From Dryocola sp032000125 (lineage in GTDB: Bacteria; Pseudomonadota; Gammaproteobacteria; Enterobacterales; Enterobacteriaceae): a stretch of 64,000 bases of DNA. Positions 27,241 to 35,599 of the stretch are shown piece by piece (position 1 is the stretch's first letter; each line of letters opens with the position of its first letter). Under the pieces are notes generated by a model. The model saw nothing but the letters and a program-made list of their open reading frames with translations. It ran no database searches and was not told the DNA's origin. The position numbers and the translations under genes are program-made. The DNA lies in the NCBI GenBank assembly GCA_032000125.1, contig DAMALH010000006.1, positions 62,001-126,000 of the forward strand, in the 5' to 3' direction.

Positions 27241-28080
27241 TTAGATGACTTCTCTAATAAATTCTCGATATTTATCTAAATTATCCACAAGCGGCAACGG
27301 AAAGCTATCCCTGGTGACAGGAACAGCTTTCAAAAGCCTGTCTCGGTTCCAGATATCTGTCCCGCTATTTATTACCTGTTCAATATGTTCCTGATTATTT
27401 AACTCAGGTAAATCATATTCAGTGTGAGAAATACTGGACATTTTCTCTGAAATTCTGTCTGCTGTCATCAACCATGAAAAATGCCAGCCTGAATTATCGA
27501 TAATTTTTGTGCGCAGTTTTAAAAGATTCCATTTAATGAAACTACTTTTGATTGGCGATCTTTTAACATTACGAAAATCTTCTGGAAGCCCGTTAAAAAA
27601 CCCTTTAATGTTTCGCAATTCTGTCATTTTGGGGAGTTTACATTTCCTCGGGCTGCCATCAGAATTAAAAACCTGCAAGTTAAATTGATAGTTATAAAAA
27701 TCAAGATAAAATATATTTACTAATTTTTTAGGATTAAATTCTTTTAATTTTTCCGGTCTAATTATTTCATCTACATCGGAGATCATAATCCAATCATTAT
27801 CATGCGCTTCTTTTAGGCCAGCCATAATATGGTTTCTGGTCCGACGCTCATTCTCCCAGGCGTCCTGATGCGGTATCTCATCAAAAACCACATAGATGAT
27901 TTTATCCTGGTATTCTGAAAAATCGTTAAGGTTAAAGTTTAATTTTTTACTTTTTCCTGTAAACGTATGAGTAGACTCAACGATAACAAATTTATCAACA
28001 TATTTACCGAGTGTTTTTAGTCGCAAATCTAACAGCATGTCTTCGTCATAATACAAGAAACAGTCGTATATCATTGTCAT
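27241..28080 (-). CDS. Family 17 glycosyltransferase
   Basis: A 279-residue protein with the GT17 pattern: IYDCFLYYDEDMLLDLRLK at the start, FVIVESTHTFTGKSKKLNF, a metal-binding DVD in WIMISDVDEIIRPEKL, and GWHFSWLMTADRISEKM. Bacterial members of this family add sugars to surface glycans. Codons are AT-rich like the neighbouring acetyltransferase. Several starts are possible within 24 bp; the ATG giving MTMIYDCF is used. Convergent with the acetyltransferase; both probably alter the cell-surface polysaccharide. Confidence 0.8.
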   Translation of the reverse strand: MTMIYDCFLYYDEDMLLDLRLKTLGKYVDKFVIVESTHTFTGKSKKLNFNLNDFSEYQDKIIYVVFDEIPHQDAWENERRTRNHIMAGLKEAHDNDWIMISDVDEIIRPEKLKEFNPKKLVNIFYLDFYNYQFNLQVFNSDGSPRKCKLPKMTELRNIKGFFNGLPEDFRNVKRSPIKSSFIKWNLLKLRTKIIDNSGWHFSWLMTADRISEKMSSISHTEYDLPELNNQEHIEQVINSGTDIWNRDRLLKAVPVTRDSFPLPLVDNLDKYREFIREVI

Positions 28081-28494
28081 AACCCAGTTAAACATCACTC
28101 AATGAGACATTTTACCCTTATGGCAGCAGGGGTGCAAGAGATGAACCTTGAATTAAAAAAACAATGATAGTTCAAGGCGCATATATCTTTATTTTGTTGA
28201 AAATAATATATAAATTTCACCCTATCAAATGAACAAACGACCAAATCTCGATAAATAATTTATTTATACCAATCAGACAATATTGTTAAAACGATATTCT
28301 TCACTTTTTTCACATAGTCGGTTACAGCAACGATTATAATTTAACTTTGCATGCCCATTACCGTTGTACGCTAATGGGAATCACTTTCTATAATTGAGCG
28401 TGGTTGTCAGCAGCAGCATCCTGCCCCGCTTGGGGTCGTTTATTTGAAAAATCTTTTGGCCCAGGATCAATGCCATTAGCAGAAACTCCAATTG
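28081..28494. other. AT-rich intergenic region without a recognisable gene
   Basis: About 400 bp of very AT-rich sequence between the glycosyltransferase and the decayed yfhH copy. I see no open frame with a good start, no repeat and no clear terminator. Confidence 0.6.
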
Positions 28495-28653
28495 TCTTTA
28501 CGTCATCGTAGAAGAACAGGCACGGCAACTTTATCAACAAGCGCGCAGATGATGCTGACGGATTTGCTGTTTATGGCGCTGGTCCAGCAGGATCTGGAAA
28601 ATGCTCCAATTCGTATCCGGCACAGCGAGGCTTTGCTGAAGAAGCCAGTTTAA
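28495..28653 (+). pseudogene. Direct repeat copy 2: decayed 3' fragment of yfhH
   Basis: From 28541 to the stop the sequence is nearly the last 112 bp of yfhH. A weaker resemblance with small deletions continues upstream to about 28495 (TTGTCTTTACGTCATCG versus TTGTTTGTACACCATCG). There is no start, so it is a remnant. It most likely marks the former or displaced 3' end of yfhH and so one boundary of the inserted AT-rich segment. Confidence 0.85.
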
Positions 28654-28697
28654 TTCGGACTTCCCTTATTAATTGGACGATTGCATATTCACCGATT

Positions 28698-29255
28698 TTA
28701 ACGCCCTGTATTAGCAGGAAATTTTTTATATAAAGTGGAGATTCCCACGTCAAAGAGAATCGCCACCCTTTCCCGCTTTTCTCCCCCCGCAATTAATCTT
28801 CCGGCCTGAGCCCACTGCTCCAGCGATAGTTTTGGGCGTCTCCCGCCAATTCGCCCCTCAGCCCTGGCTGCGGCTAGCCCCGCCCTGGTTCGTTCAACGA
28901 TTAATTCACGTTCCATTTCGGCTAAGGCACCCATGACATGAAAAAAGAAACGGCCCATTGGGGTTGACGTATCAATACTGTCCGTGAGGCTACGGAAGTT
29001 AATACTGCCCCCCTTTAAATCTTCAACCAGTGTGACCAAATGACGCATACTTCGCCCCAAGCGGTCCAGTTTCCAGACCACCAGCGTATCGCCTTCGGTC
29101 AGAGCCTTAAGCGCCTTCTTAAGCCCCGGTCTTTCAGATGTTCGACCGCTAATTTTATCTTCAAAGATCAGTTCACATCCTGCACATTCAAGCGCATTTC
29201 GCTGTAATGCCGTGTTCTGTTCATTTGTTGATACCCGTACATAACCGATAAGCAT
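28698..29255 (-). CDS. Gin/Hin/Pin-type serine DNA invertase
   Basis: A 185-residue serine recombinase: catalytic Ser9 in LIGYVRVSTNEQ, the conserved DKISGRTSERPGLKKAL and VVWKLDRLGRSMRHLV blocks, the long E helix (FFHVMGALAEMERELIVERT) and a C-terminal helix-turn-helix (about 140-183). Length matches Pin (184) and Gin (193). The frame is open upstream through the crossover site, but the family start MLIGYV is used. It lies just outside the invertible fibre segment, as gin does beside the Mu G segment. A Fis-bound enhancer is expected but I could not place one. Confidence 0.94.
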   Translation of the reverse strand: MLIGYVRVSTNEQNTALQRNALECAGCELIFEDKISGRTSERPGLKKALKALTEGDTLVVWKLDRLGRSMRHLVTLVEDLKGGSINFRSLTDSIDTSTPMGRFFFHVMGALAEMERELIVERTRAGLAAARAEGRIGGRRPKLSLEQWAQAGRLIAGGEKRERVAILFDVGISTLYKKFPANTGR

Positions 29256-29310
29256 GATCTTCAACCCTACAAAAGCAGAAATCATGCATTGCAACCGTGA
29301 ATGATGCAAT

Positions 29311-29332
29311 TTCTTAAAGGTTGGTTTAGGAG
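29311..29332 (+). repeat. Invertase crossover site, left
   Basis: TTCTTAAAGG-TT-GGTTTAGGAG: two 10-bp half-sites around a TT core (29321-29322), resembling the cix/gix sites of phages P1 and Mu. The matching site is inverted at 31183-31204. Confidence 0.85.
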
Positions 29333-29844
29333 GAGGTGCGCCAGCGATCGGAATTCCGTTCTTCTGGCCATCGGCAGCAATGCCAAATGTTGTCATGCCA
29401 GAATGGGCGGGAATGGTCTTTCTGAAGTTTAACGGATCAACGTTCTCGGCCGCTGCATATCCGAAGCTTGCTCTTGTAATACCCACACTTACGTTGCCAG
29501 AAGCGCGCGGCGAGTTCCCGAGAATTTGGGACGATGGGCGCGGCGTGGATAGTGGGCGAACGCTTCTGTCAGCTCAGGGTGATGCGATAAGAAACATAAC
29601 GGGAAAGGTGATGTCTCGCGGATTACCCAACAATGCAAATCCTGGCGCAATAACTTCCGGCGACGGTGTTTTCCGTTTAGTTCGCGGCGTAACAAATGAT
29701 GAATCAACATCGTCGCCGGTTACCGCAAACCCGCCCGCGGCTGGGCTGGATACACTTTATTTTGACGCTGATAGGGTCGTTCCCACTGCATCCGAAAACC
29801 GCCCGCGTAACATCGCGTTTAACTTGTTAGTGAGAGCTAAATAA
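29323..29844 (+). CDS. Silent alternative tail-fibre C-terminus (invertible cassette)
   Basis: From the crossover core the frame is open without a start for 173 codons, beginning GLGGGAPAIGIPFFWPSA and ending RPRNIAFNLLVRAK. The middle (FNGSTFSAAAYPKLALVIP, LPEARGEFPRIWDDGRGVDSGR) is the collar-type fibre region known from phage fibres. It has no promoter or start of its own. Inversion would join it in frame to residue 115 of the expressed fibre, making a 288-residue fibre. An internal ATG at 29380 is in frame but lacks a Shine-Dalgarno. Confidence 0.88.
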   Translation, partial: GLGGGAPAIGIPFFWPSAAMPNVVMPEWAGMVFLKFNGSTFSAAAYPKLALVIPTLTLPEARGEFPRIWDDGRGVDSGRTLLSAQGDAIRNITGKVMSRGLPNNANPGAITSGDGVFRLVRGVTNDESTSSPVTANPPAAGLDTLYFDADRVVPTASENRPRNIAFNLLVRAK

Positions 29845-30440
29845 TGACATTGAAATTTGATAAAGAGGGCTTTGCAATCGACGGCGGCGATATTCGTGTT
29901 TTTTATTTCGAACCAATGACCGGGGAATATGTGGGATGGTCTGACGAATATATTTATGAGGGCGTCAGCATGCCCGGTAGCTCAACGGTTATTGATCCGG
30001 GCAATGAAGTGTCGGGGGCAGTATCCGTTTTCGATGGAAAGAAATGGAGGCGGGAAGAGGATCATCGCGGAGAAACCGTCTACTCAAAAACTGACGGCAT
30101 CGCCACGACGGTGGATTACATCGGGAAACTTAAAAGTGAATTTGTCACTGTTGGGCCAGCCACGCAGTACGACAAATGGAACGGCAGCGAGTGGGTGACA
30201 GATATTGAAGCCAAACATGCCGCTGATATTGCTGCAGCCGATACGGATAAACAAGCCCGAATCGGCCGGGCTAATGAGTTTATAAACGGTAAGCAATGGC
30301 CTGGTAAAGCTGCTATGGGACGCCTGAAGGATGCTGAGAAAGCACAGTATAATTCATGGCTGGATTATCTTGATGCGCTTGAAGCCATAGAAACTTCCAG
30401 CGCGCCAGATATTAACTGGCCTGTTGCCCCGGTGGAATAG
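29844..30440 (+). CDS. Tail-fibre assembly chaperone of the silent cassette (Tfa-like)
   Basis: A 198-residue protein that begins MTLKFDKEGFAIDGGDIRVFYF and ends with a Tfa-like C-terminus (WLDYLDALEAIETSSAPDINWP), the usual signature of phage tail-fibre assembly proteins. It is coupled to the silent fibre segment by TAATG and would be expressed only after inversion. Its 3' end overlaps the oppositely oriented chaperone gene by 29 bp. Confidence 0.82.
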   Translation: MTLKFDKEGFAIDGGDIRVFYFEPMTGEYVGWSDEYIYEGVSMPGSSTVIDPGNEVSGAVSVFDGKKWRREEDHRGETVYSKTDGIATTVDYIGKLKSEFVTVGPATQYDKWNGSEWVTDIEAKHAADIAAADTDKQARIGRANEFINGKQWPGKAAMGRLKDAEKAQYNSWLDYLDALEAIETSSAPDINWPVAPVE

Positions 30441-30840
30441 GCCAGTCGGGTGCTGTTAGGTCAACACGCATCAGTAGCACCCGATATCTTTTCCATTCTG
30501 CAAGCGCGGCGGTTTCCTCATCCGTTGCGATCCCTGCGTCAGAAGCGTCCTGCCGCCATACAATTTCTGCATCAGCCACCGCCCGCAGTTTGCTTTTTTT
30601 AGACTCTGCCACCGCTTCAATTTCTGTCTGAGTAAGCGCAGGGATATCAACCCATGCTGGTTGACCATCTGCTACACCTAGCTGCTTGCCCATTGGCGCC
30701 ATGACTGTGTATTCATTTGTCACGGCATCCGTAACCAGGAATGCATCGTCTGGCCATTGCCCGGCTGGTTCGTAATAAGTTTCTTTCAACGCATTTGCAT
30801 AGAAAGCTATTTGTGAAGGAGAAAAAGAATAATCGCTCAT
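30412..30840 (-). CDS. Tail-fibre assembly chaperone, active orientation (Tfa-like)
   Basis: A 142-residue Tfa-family protein: YSFSPSQIAFYANALKETYY at the start, then ALTQTEIEAVAESKKSKLRAVADAEI and a C-terminal EWKRYRVLLMRVDLTAPDWP typical of the family. It lies one base after the active fibre gene and should fold or attach that fibre's C-terminus. It sits inside the invertible segment. Confidence 0.88.
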   Translation of the reverse strand: MSDYSFSPSQIAFYANALKETYYEPAGQWPDDAFLVTDAVTNEYTVMAPMGKQLGVADGQPAWVDIPALTQTEIEAVAESKKSKLRAVADAEIVWRQDASDAGIATDEETAALAEWKRYRVLLMRVDLTAPDWPIPPGQQAS

Positions 30841-30841
30841 A

Positions 30842-31537
30842 TTAAAATCCTAACGCCAGCCAGTAGATGCCATTTGACTGTTGAGTGCCATCAGCACTAA
30901 ACGTCCTCACCGCAGAGATTTTTATCGTATTCACACCCGTATAGTTTGCATTAATTGAGACTGAAGCGGTGGCTTCAATGCTGATGGATGGTGTGCTGAT
31001 AAACGGGGTCGGAAATGCCACATCAACACCCGCTGTCAGACTTGTATTAGCAATCGAGCCGCGCTGAATAATAAAGCCATTAGGAAACTTGACCCATATT
31101 CCGGATGAGTTGCTGCCGCTCTGGAAAGCAGACATGTCCGGGATTTGCCCGGTGCCCGTTCCCACCGCTCTTTTTGCCGCCTCTCCTAAACCAAGGTTTG
31201 CGAGAGCCGTTGAAACCGCGGCAGCACCTGCGGCTTTAATCTCGGCAAACGGATTTGCGCGTTTTAAATAATCTGCCGCAAGCCCGCTGGAGAGCTTCGC
31301 GACAAAACCTGCTACGTCACCGTCGTCCAGTACGTCATCGCCACTTTTTTCGCTAACAAATTCAGCCAGTGCAGCCGCGATAAAAGAAGTTTGGCGCAGG
31401 GCCTTGTTGATTTGCGCACTGCTGGCTTTACCTGCGGTAAAACCACTGAGCAGCGCAGGTAATGTTTCCCATTCGTTCTGGGAAACAATATTCGCACCAG
31501 GGCTGGTTGCGAAGGGTTTGATTTGATTTATAGCCAT
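30842..31537 (-). CDS. Tail fibre, currently expressed version
   Basis: A 231-residue receptor-binding fibre. Residues 1-115 (MAINQIKPFATSPGANIVSQ to ALANL) are the constant baseplate-attached part, encoded outside the invertible segment. Residues 116-231 lie inside it and can be swapped. The start overlaps the upstream stop as TAATG. The variable part ends GTQQSNGIYWLALGF, a short C-terminal domain unlike the silent alternative. Fibres this short suggest target recognition close to the cell surface. Confidence 0.9.
   Translation of the reverse strand: MAINQIKPFATSPGANIVSQNEWETLPALLSGFTAGKASSAQINKALRQTSFIAAALAEFVSEKSGDDVLDDGDVAGFVAKLSSGLAADYLKRANPFAEIKAAGAAAVSTALANLGLGEAAKRAVGTGTGQIPDMSAFQSGSNSSGIWVKFPNGFIIQRGSIANTSLTAGVDVAFPTPFISTPSISIEATASVSINANYTGVNTIKISAVRTFSADGTQQSNGIYWLALGF
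31183..31204 (-). repeat. Invertase crossover site, right
   Basis: Read on the minus strand: CTCGCAAACC-TT-GGTTTAGGAG. It shares the TT core and the GGTTTAGGAG half with the left site, in inverted orientation. It lies inside the fibre coding sequence (ANLGLGEA), so the reading frame continues across the junction in either state. Confidence 0.87.
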
Positions 31538-32217
31538 TAGAGTTTTTTCTCCCAAGCGCCGTCGTCAAAACCGGCGATATATTGATTATTCATGTCAAAA
31601 CCAAAAAATTTTGCCCCCGTCGACGGAACCTCCACCGAGGGGGTCTGGATATCACCGGCCCAGACGCCGGCCGCCTTAACCGTCATATAGCCTTGTTTAA
31701 TAGCGGCGAGTAACTCCAGCGAGACCTCTGAAATATCTGTTTGCGGAAAAACCCATGCCGAAATGGTCATGTCCTGGTTATCAACGATTTGCATAGTCAA
31801 ACCGGAGCCCGCCGTCGCCTCATCAAGGATTGCTGGCAAGCTGTCGTTCTGGCCATTCCAGTTATTGATCGCAATTTTTGCTTTCAGAATGACTCGATAG
31901 GTTTCATCGCTAAGCGTGGTATAGCCAGAATCCGGATCGTATGGCCCTTGCCATACCCCCTGGTCATAGCCCACCCCGTCCGTGTCCCATAAAAAATAGA
32001 CGCCAGAAATGGGGCGACTGACTACCCGACTGCGACCGACCCACCTCCCCAGAATATCCAGTTGTTCTCCTGTAGCCCGCTCAATATCAAAGGCTGTTAT
32101 CAGGCTGGAAACAGTGCTGCAAATGTCAATAAAGGGGCGAGTACTTAGGTCGATATGGTCGTAAAAAAGAGGCTTTGTGGCGTGGTAGTTGCTTATTAAT
32201 TCGGTGTATTTACTCAT
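31537..32217 (-). CDS. Baseplate protein, DUF2612 / Mu gp48-like
   Basis: A 226-residue protein with the DUF2612 region (DIERATGEQLDILGRWVGRSR, FLWDTDGVGYDQGVW, LSDETYRVILKAKIAINNWNG). By position between baseplate J and the fibre it is the counterpart of P2 gpI or Mu gp48 and should link the fibre to the baseplate. Start and stop overlap neighbours (4 bp and TAATG), so the genes are coupled. Confidence 0.85.
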   Translation of the reverse strand: MSKYTELISNYHATKPLFYDHIDLSTRPFIDICSTVSSLITAFDIERATGEQLDILGRWVGRSRVVSRPISGVYFLWDTDGVGYDQGVWQGPYDPDSGYTTLSDETYRVILKAKIAINNWNGQNDSLPAILDEATAGSGLTMQIVDNQDMTISAWVFPQTDISEVSLELLAAIKQGYMTVKAAGVWAGDIQTPSVEVPSTGAKFFGFDMNNQYIAGFDDGAWEKKL

Positions 32218-33413
32218 GTGCCCACCGTAATTGTGATATTGGCCGCCTCACAGGCGGCCACTTCGCTATAAGCAATATTGACGTTCGTCGCAGCAACGGC
32301 GGTAAATGCCTTACCTATTAAAAGCTCGGTGATGTCGTAATAACGTGAATTACCTCCGCTAATAACACCAAGGTTGGCCGGAGAGTAAATCCGGCTCAGC
32401 AAAACACTTTCACCAATAGCCAATGCATTAATATAGTCAGCCACAGCCTGCTTAATCTGCTCGCCTATCTGCGATGTGTAACCTGTAAATACCTTCAGCG
32501 AAATATTTACGAATATTGGTACATTTTTAGGCCGGGAAAACGAGATGGTGTGCGGGTTACCATAGGGATCGGGCACTATTATGGATGTTGTCCCATAGGT
32601 TGTGACTCCCTGCCCTTTCTTGCCCCGAATCGTCTGCGCAATGACCTCGACCTCCCCCCCATCGACAACTGTGGAAATTGAGTGCGGGGGAAGGCCATTG
32701 GCATTGATTACGCCCGTATCATTTTCATAAAGTTTATGCCTTGTGACCCCGGCAATATTTGCGATGGCTCCATCAAGAGCCTCGAAAGGGCTAATCGCCG
32801 AAAGGGCCACGCTTTGAGCCTGTCGAATACGAAGCGCAGCATCTGTTTCCGCTGGGATACCAATGGTAGCAGCCATCGGATTAGTGACCGATAGCCAGCC
32901 TCGCGTCGGGGTGCTAATTATCGTCACTGTCCCTGACGGCGCGGCTACCGCACCGCTGCTGGCGCAGATTGCTGTAACCGTTACCGTTCCGTCGATGCTG
33001 ATTGAGACAACGTCGGGTAAGACCCAGACAACATTATTTTCATCCCTCACCGAACCATTAAAAATAGTCGTCCCGGCGGTGCCACCCAGCAGCAGGTCTA
33101 CGGTAGAATTGGTTGCCTGTCGCCTGGTAATGCCGTTGATTTTCACATTGCTGGATAGCGCCGCACCGGCGGCAGTTGCAGGAGAAAAACTATTGTAGGT
33201 AGCAATTGCGGTGTTGTTGGCATCATGGATTGCCAGAGCAACCAAAGCGACCATTTGGCCATCTTTGCTGTCAGGTTCCAGATAAGCATCGCTACCGTAA
33301 ATTTGCCTGAAAGAATCGACCAGCCCATTGAGGATGGTCTGGTAATCAGGCGCGGTTATGCCCTGGGCCGTTACCGTTGCAGATAACCCCAGCGATTCAA
33401 GGTTGAGAGCCAT
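32214..33413 (-). CDS. Baseplate protein J-like
   Basis: A 399-residue baseplate wedge protein of the P2 gpJ / Mu gp47 family: TILNGLVDSFRQIYGSDAYLEPDSKDGQMVALVALAIHDAN-type N-terminus, GITRRQATNSTVDLLLGGTAGT, and ETDAALRIRQAQSVALSAISPFEALDGAIANIAGV in the centre. It forms the ring that changes conformation on contraction. Coupled by overlaps with its neighbours. Confidence 0.92.
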   Translation of the reverse strand: MALNLESLGLSATVTAQGITAPDYQTILNGLVDSFRQIYGSDAYLEPDSKDGQMVALVALAIHDANNTAIATYNSFSPATAAGAALSSNVKINGITRRQATNSTVDLLLGGTAGTTIFNGSVRDENNVVWVLPDVVSISIDGTVTVTAICASSGAVAAPSGTVTIISTPTRGWLSVTNPMAATIGIPAETDAALRIRQAQSVALSAISPFEALDGAIANIAGVTRHKLYENDTGVINANGLPPHSISTVVDGGEVEVIAQTIRGKKGQGVTTYGTTSIIVPDPYGNPHTISFSRPKNVPIFVNISLKVFTGYTSQIGEQIKQAVADYINALAIGESVLLSRIYSPANLGVISGGNSRYYDITELLIGKAFTAVAATNVNIAYSEVAACEAANITITVGT

Positions 33414-33766
33414 TACGCCTCGCTTTTAAGTGTCGATATACCGTAAAGAGTGTCGAGGGTGCCATGACAGGTTACCCTTCGATTTGCAGGATTAATGCTG
33501 GTGCTAAAGTCGAAAATAGAAAGTACGCCTTGCGTGGTGGATACGCGGTTACGGAGCGCTAAAGAATAAATTTCCGATGACTGTTTACCTAATACCGACT
33601 GCGCCCACGGCATACCTTCGCTGGTGTCCAGAAACCACTCACCGCGCCAAAGCTGCAGCCGGGTATTAACCGCCTGCGCCACACATTCCGGGGAATCTAT
33701 TAAAAAACTATTATCCCCCTGCCCAAAAACATAATCGCCTTCGGGACTTTCTCTGCGATATCTCAT
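33413..33766 (-). CDS. Baseplate wedge subunit, gp46/gpW-like
   Basis: A 117-residue protein in the position of Mu gp46 / gp25-like wedge subunits, between the spike and baseplate J. It has the short pattern SPECVAQAVNTRLQLWRGEWFLDTSEGMPW and SLALRNRVSTTQGVLSI common in these proteins. The start overlaps the spike stop by 4 bp. Confidence 0.8.
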   Translation of the reverse strand: MRYRRESPEGDYVFGQGDNSFLIDSPECVAQAVNTRLQLWRGEWFLDTSEGMPWAQSVLGKQSSEIYSLALRNRVSTTQGVLSIFDFSTSINPANRRVTCHGTLDTLYGISTLKSEA

Positions 33767-34467
33767 ATTGGTTTTCCTGTATTTGAGCCACCCGACATCA
33801 CGCCTCCGTGCAAATGGTTGCTGAGGCTGATTCCGGCGGCCTTCACGTCTCCGGTAACGGTGACGCTTCCGTTAATTTTTACCGTTCCAGTAAGCTCAAT
33901 CGTGGGGGAAACAATCACCGTACCTCCATCAGCGCTTGCGGTCAGTTTACCGGGCGTAGTCAGGCTAATATCATGCCCTGCCGCAAGTTCAATAAAAGCG
34001 GCGCCGTCATCGGTACGTAACTGAGCAGCACCGGTGCTGATGCCGCTGATTTTTTTTGCCTGCGACTGCGGGCCGGGGAGCACAAAAGCGTCAGACAGCG
34101 AATGCTGTCGGCCATTAACAGGTTCCTGTGATTCTCCGTTTTGCCACCAAAAATCAATGGCGCGGTCAGCAAAAATAACCAGGCACTCATCACCTTTATC
34201 AACGGGGAAAGTTAGCGTGCAGCCTCCTCCTCGCGGGAAGACGACCGGGACATCAACCAGAAGCGGATAGCTAACGGTGCTCACAGAGCCATCGCTGGCT
34301 TTAAGCGTACCTTTGATTGCGGGTGCAACGGTGCAGGTAACGGTTTCGGGATCGAATGAGTGAATAATGCCCGGTAAGGCGACGCGGAGATCGTTGCTTA
34401 ACGCAGCGCTGGTTGCCGCCAGCGCTTCTGCAAATTCTCCGCTCAGGGCCGGGGTTAATAAAGCCAT
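33763..34467 (-). CDS. Baseplate spike, Gp138 N-terminal domain type
   Basis: A 234-residue protein with an OB-fold Gp138-type N-terminus (about 20-115; YPLLVDVPVVFPRGGGCTLTFPVDKGDECLVIF) and a beta-helical C-terminal needle (IELTGTVKINGSVTVTGDVKAAG) ending NHLHGGVMSGGSNTGKPI. The paired His near the tip may hold a metal ion as in P2 gpV. It is the membrane-piercing tip of the tailocin. Start set at MALLTPALS, five codons inside the open frame. Confidence 0.88.
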   Translation of the reverse strand: MALLTPALSGEFAEALAATSAALSNDLRVALPGIIHSFDPETVTCTVAPAIKGTLKASDGSVSTVSYPLLVDVPVVFPRGGGCTLTFPVDKGDECLVIFADRAIDFWWQNGESQEPVNGRQHSLSDAFVLPGPQSQAKKISGISTGAAQLRTDDGAAFIELAAGHDISLTTPGKLTASADGGTVIVSPTIELTGTVKINGSVTVTGDVKAAGISLSNHLHGGVMSGGSNTGKPI

Positions 34468-34508
34468 TTGGACCTCCTTCATCAGGATAATGGGCTGTTG
34501 CGCGCTAT

Positions 34509-35564
34509 TTAGCGCCTCTTTTGCTGAATATTTTGTTCATTCAACTCTTCCGATCCCTTTGCACGACACATCAGATCCATGTACCAGGCTTTCTCCCGCG
34601 TATCCCCGGTGTAGGTGATTCCACACACTTCGTAGAGGCCATCCTTGTTGGTTTTGGCATAGGATGGCGTTGCGTTAGCTTTCTTAGCTGCACTTTTGGT
34701 CTTCTCTGCTTCAACTCGGCTGTCCGTTAGGTCTTTAAGCTGAGGGGCTGTTTTGTAAAGGGAGGACTCATTAAGATGAATAATGCCATTGAGGCGAATA
34801 TTCGGATTTATCAAACACTTGACGTTTACTCCCGCGTCAGTAACGCGCTGAGGCATGTTTATCATTCCATTGGCGCTATTAAGGGAAACAGGGGGATGCT
34901 TAACCTGGTCTTTTCCATACATTTCGAGTCGATCGTCCACCAGTTTCCAGGTTGCTGCACAAAGCGTTGCTATCTGATCCAGATAAGTGCTGACTTTGCC
35001 ATGAAAAGTGTAACCACGCGGATACACAGTGGAGGGGAAACGCGGAACCGCCCCACCCGTTACGTTGTAAGGTTTCAGGCCGGATAGCGCCAGCTTGTAC
35101 ATATCCTCGACGGTGTAGCCTTTAGCAAGAGTCGCGCTAAGAGTGGCGTATGAGATAGCTTCATGGCCGTCAATTGCCTGAATCAACAGCCAGGTATCTG
35201 GAGTGTCATCTCGTCCATCAATAGTGATACGAATATCGCCGCTAAAAATAAGTCCGTAATTGGTGCCGTTCCTTTGCCCCGGTTCACCAGATTTGACTTC
35301 GTACGCCGCTCCTACCTGATTCTCTGGTACGATGGTCCTCATTCCGTCGTAGCCTGCAAAGATACGAATTTTAGAAAACTCTTTATCAATGATTTTGTTC
35401 GCCGTGTCCGGCGCAAGGTTATAGATTTTTACCTCCGCCACCTTCGGCGCTGCGCCAATAAACCATTCAACTTTGAATGTAACTTTAAACCCGCTGAGCC
35501 TGATGCCTTGCCCATCAGCACCGAGCAGTTGCAGTTCGAAATAACGCTGCCAGTTCTGACTCAT
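34509..35564 (-). CDS. Baseplate hub protein
   Basis: A 351-residue protein upstream of the spike, in the place of P2 gpD / Mu gp44 hubs. The N-terminal part (RYFELQLLGADGQGIRLSGFKVTFKVEW, VAEVKIYNLAPDTANKI) is a tube-like fold found in phage hub proteins and the centre carries GYTVEDMYKLALSGLKPYNVTG. It would join the tube to the spike. The identification rests on order and general features more than on one motif. Confidence 0.75.
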   Translation of the reverse strand: MSQNWQRYFELQLLGADGQGIRLSGFKVTFKVEWFIGAAPKVAEVKIYNLAPDTANKIIDKEFSKIRIFAGYDGMRTIVPENQVGAAYEVKSGEPGQRNGTNYGLIFSGDIRITIDGRDDTPDTWLLIQAIDGHEAISYATLSATLAKGYTVEDMYKLALSGLKPYNVTGGAVPRFPSTVYPRGYTFHGKVSTYLDQIATLCAATWKLVDDRLEMYGKDQVKHPPVSLNSANGMINMPQRVTDAGVNVKCLINPNIRLNGIIHLNESSLYKTAPQLKDLTDSRVEAEKTKSAAKKANATPSYAKTNKDGLYEVCGITYTGDTREKAWYMDLMCRAKGSEELNEQNIQQKRR

Positions 35565-35599
35565 GCTTCCTCCATTGAAAAACCCGCCGTAGCGGGTTT

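Noticed and set aside
26323..28540. A mobile element with its own integrase in the AT-rich cargo
   Set aside because: Only the acetyltransferase and glycosyltransferase have credible coding sequences; no recombinase is present. The invertase to the right is of the fibre-switch type, not an integrase.
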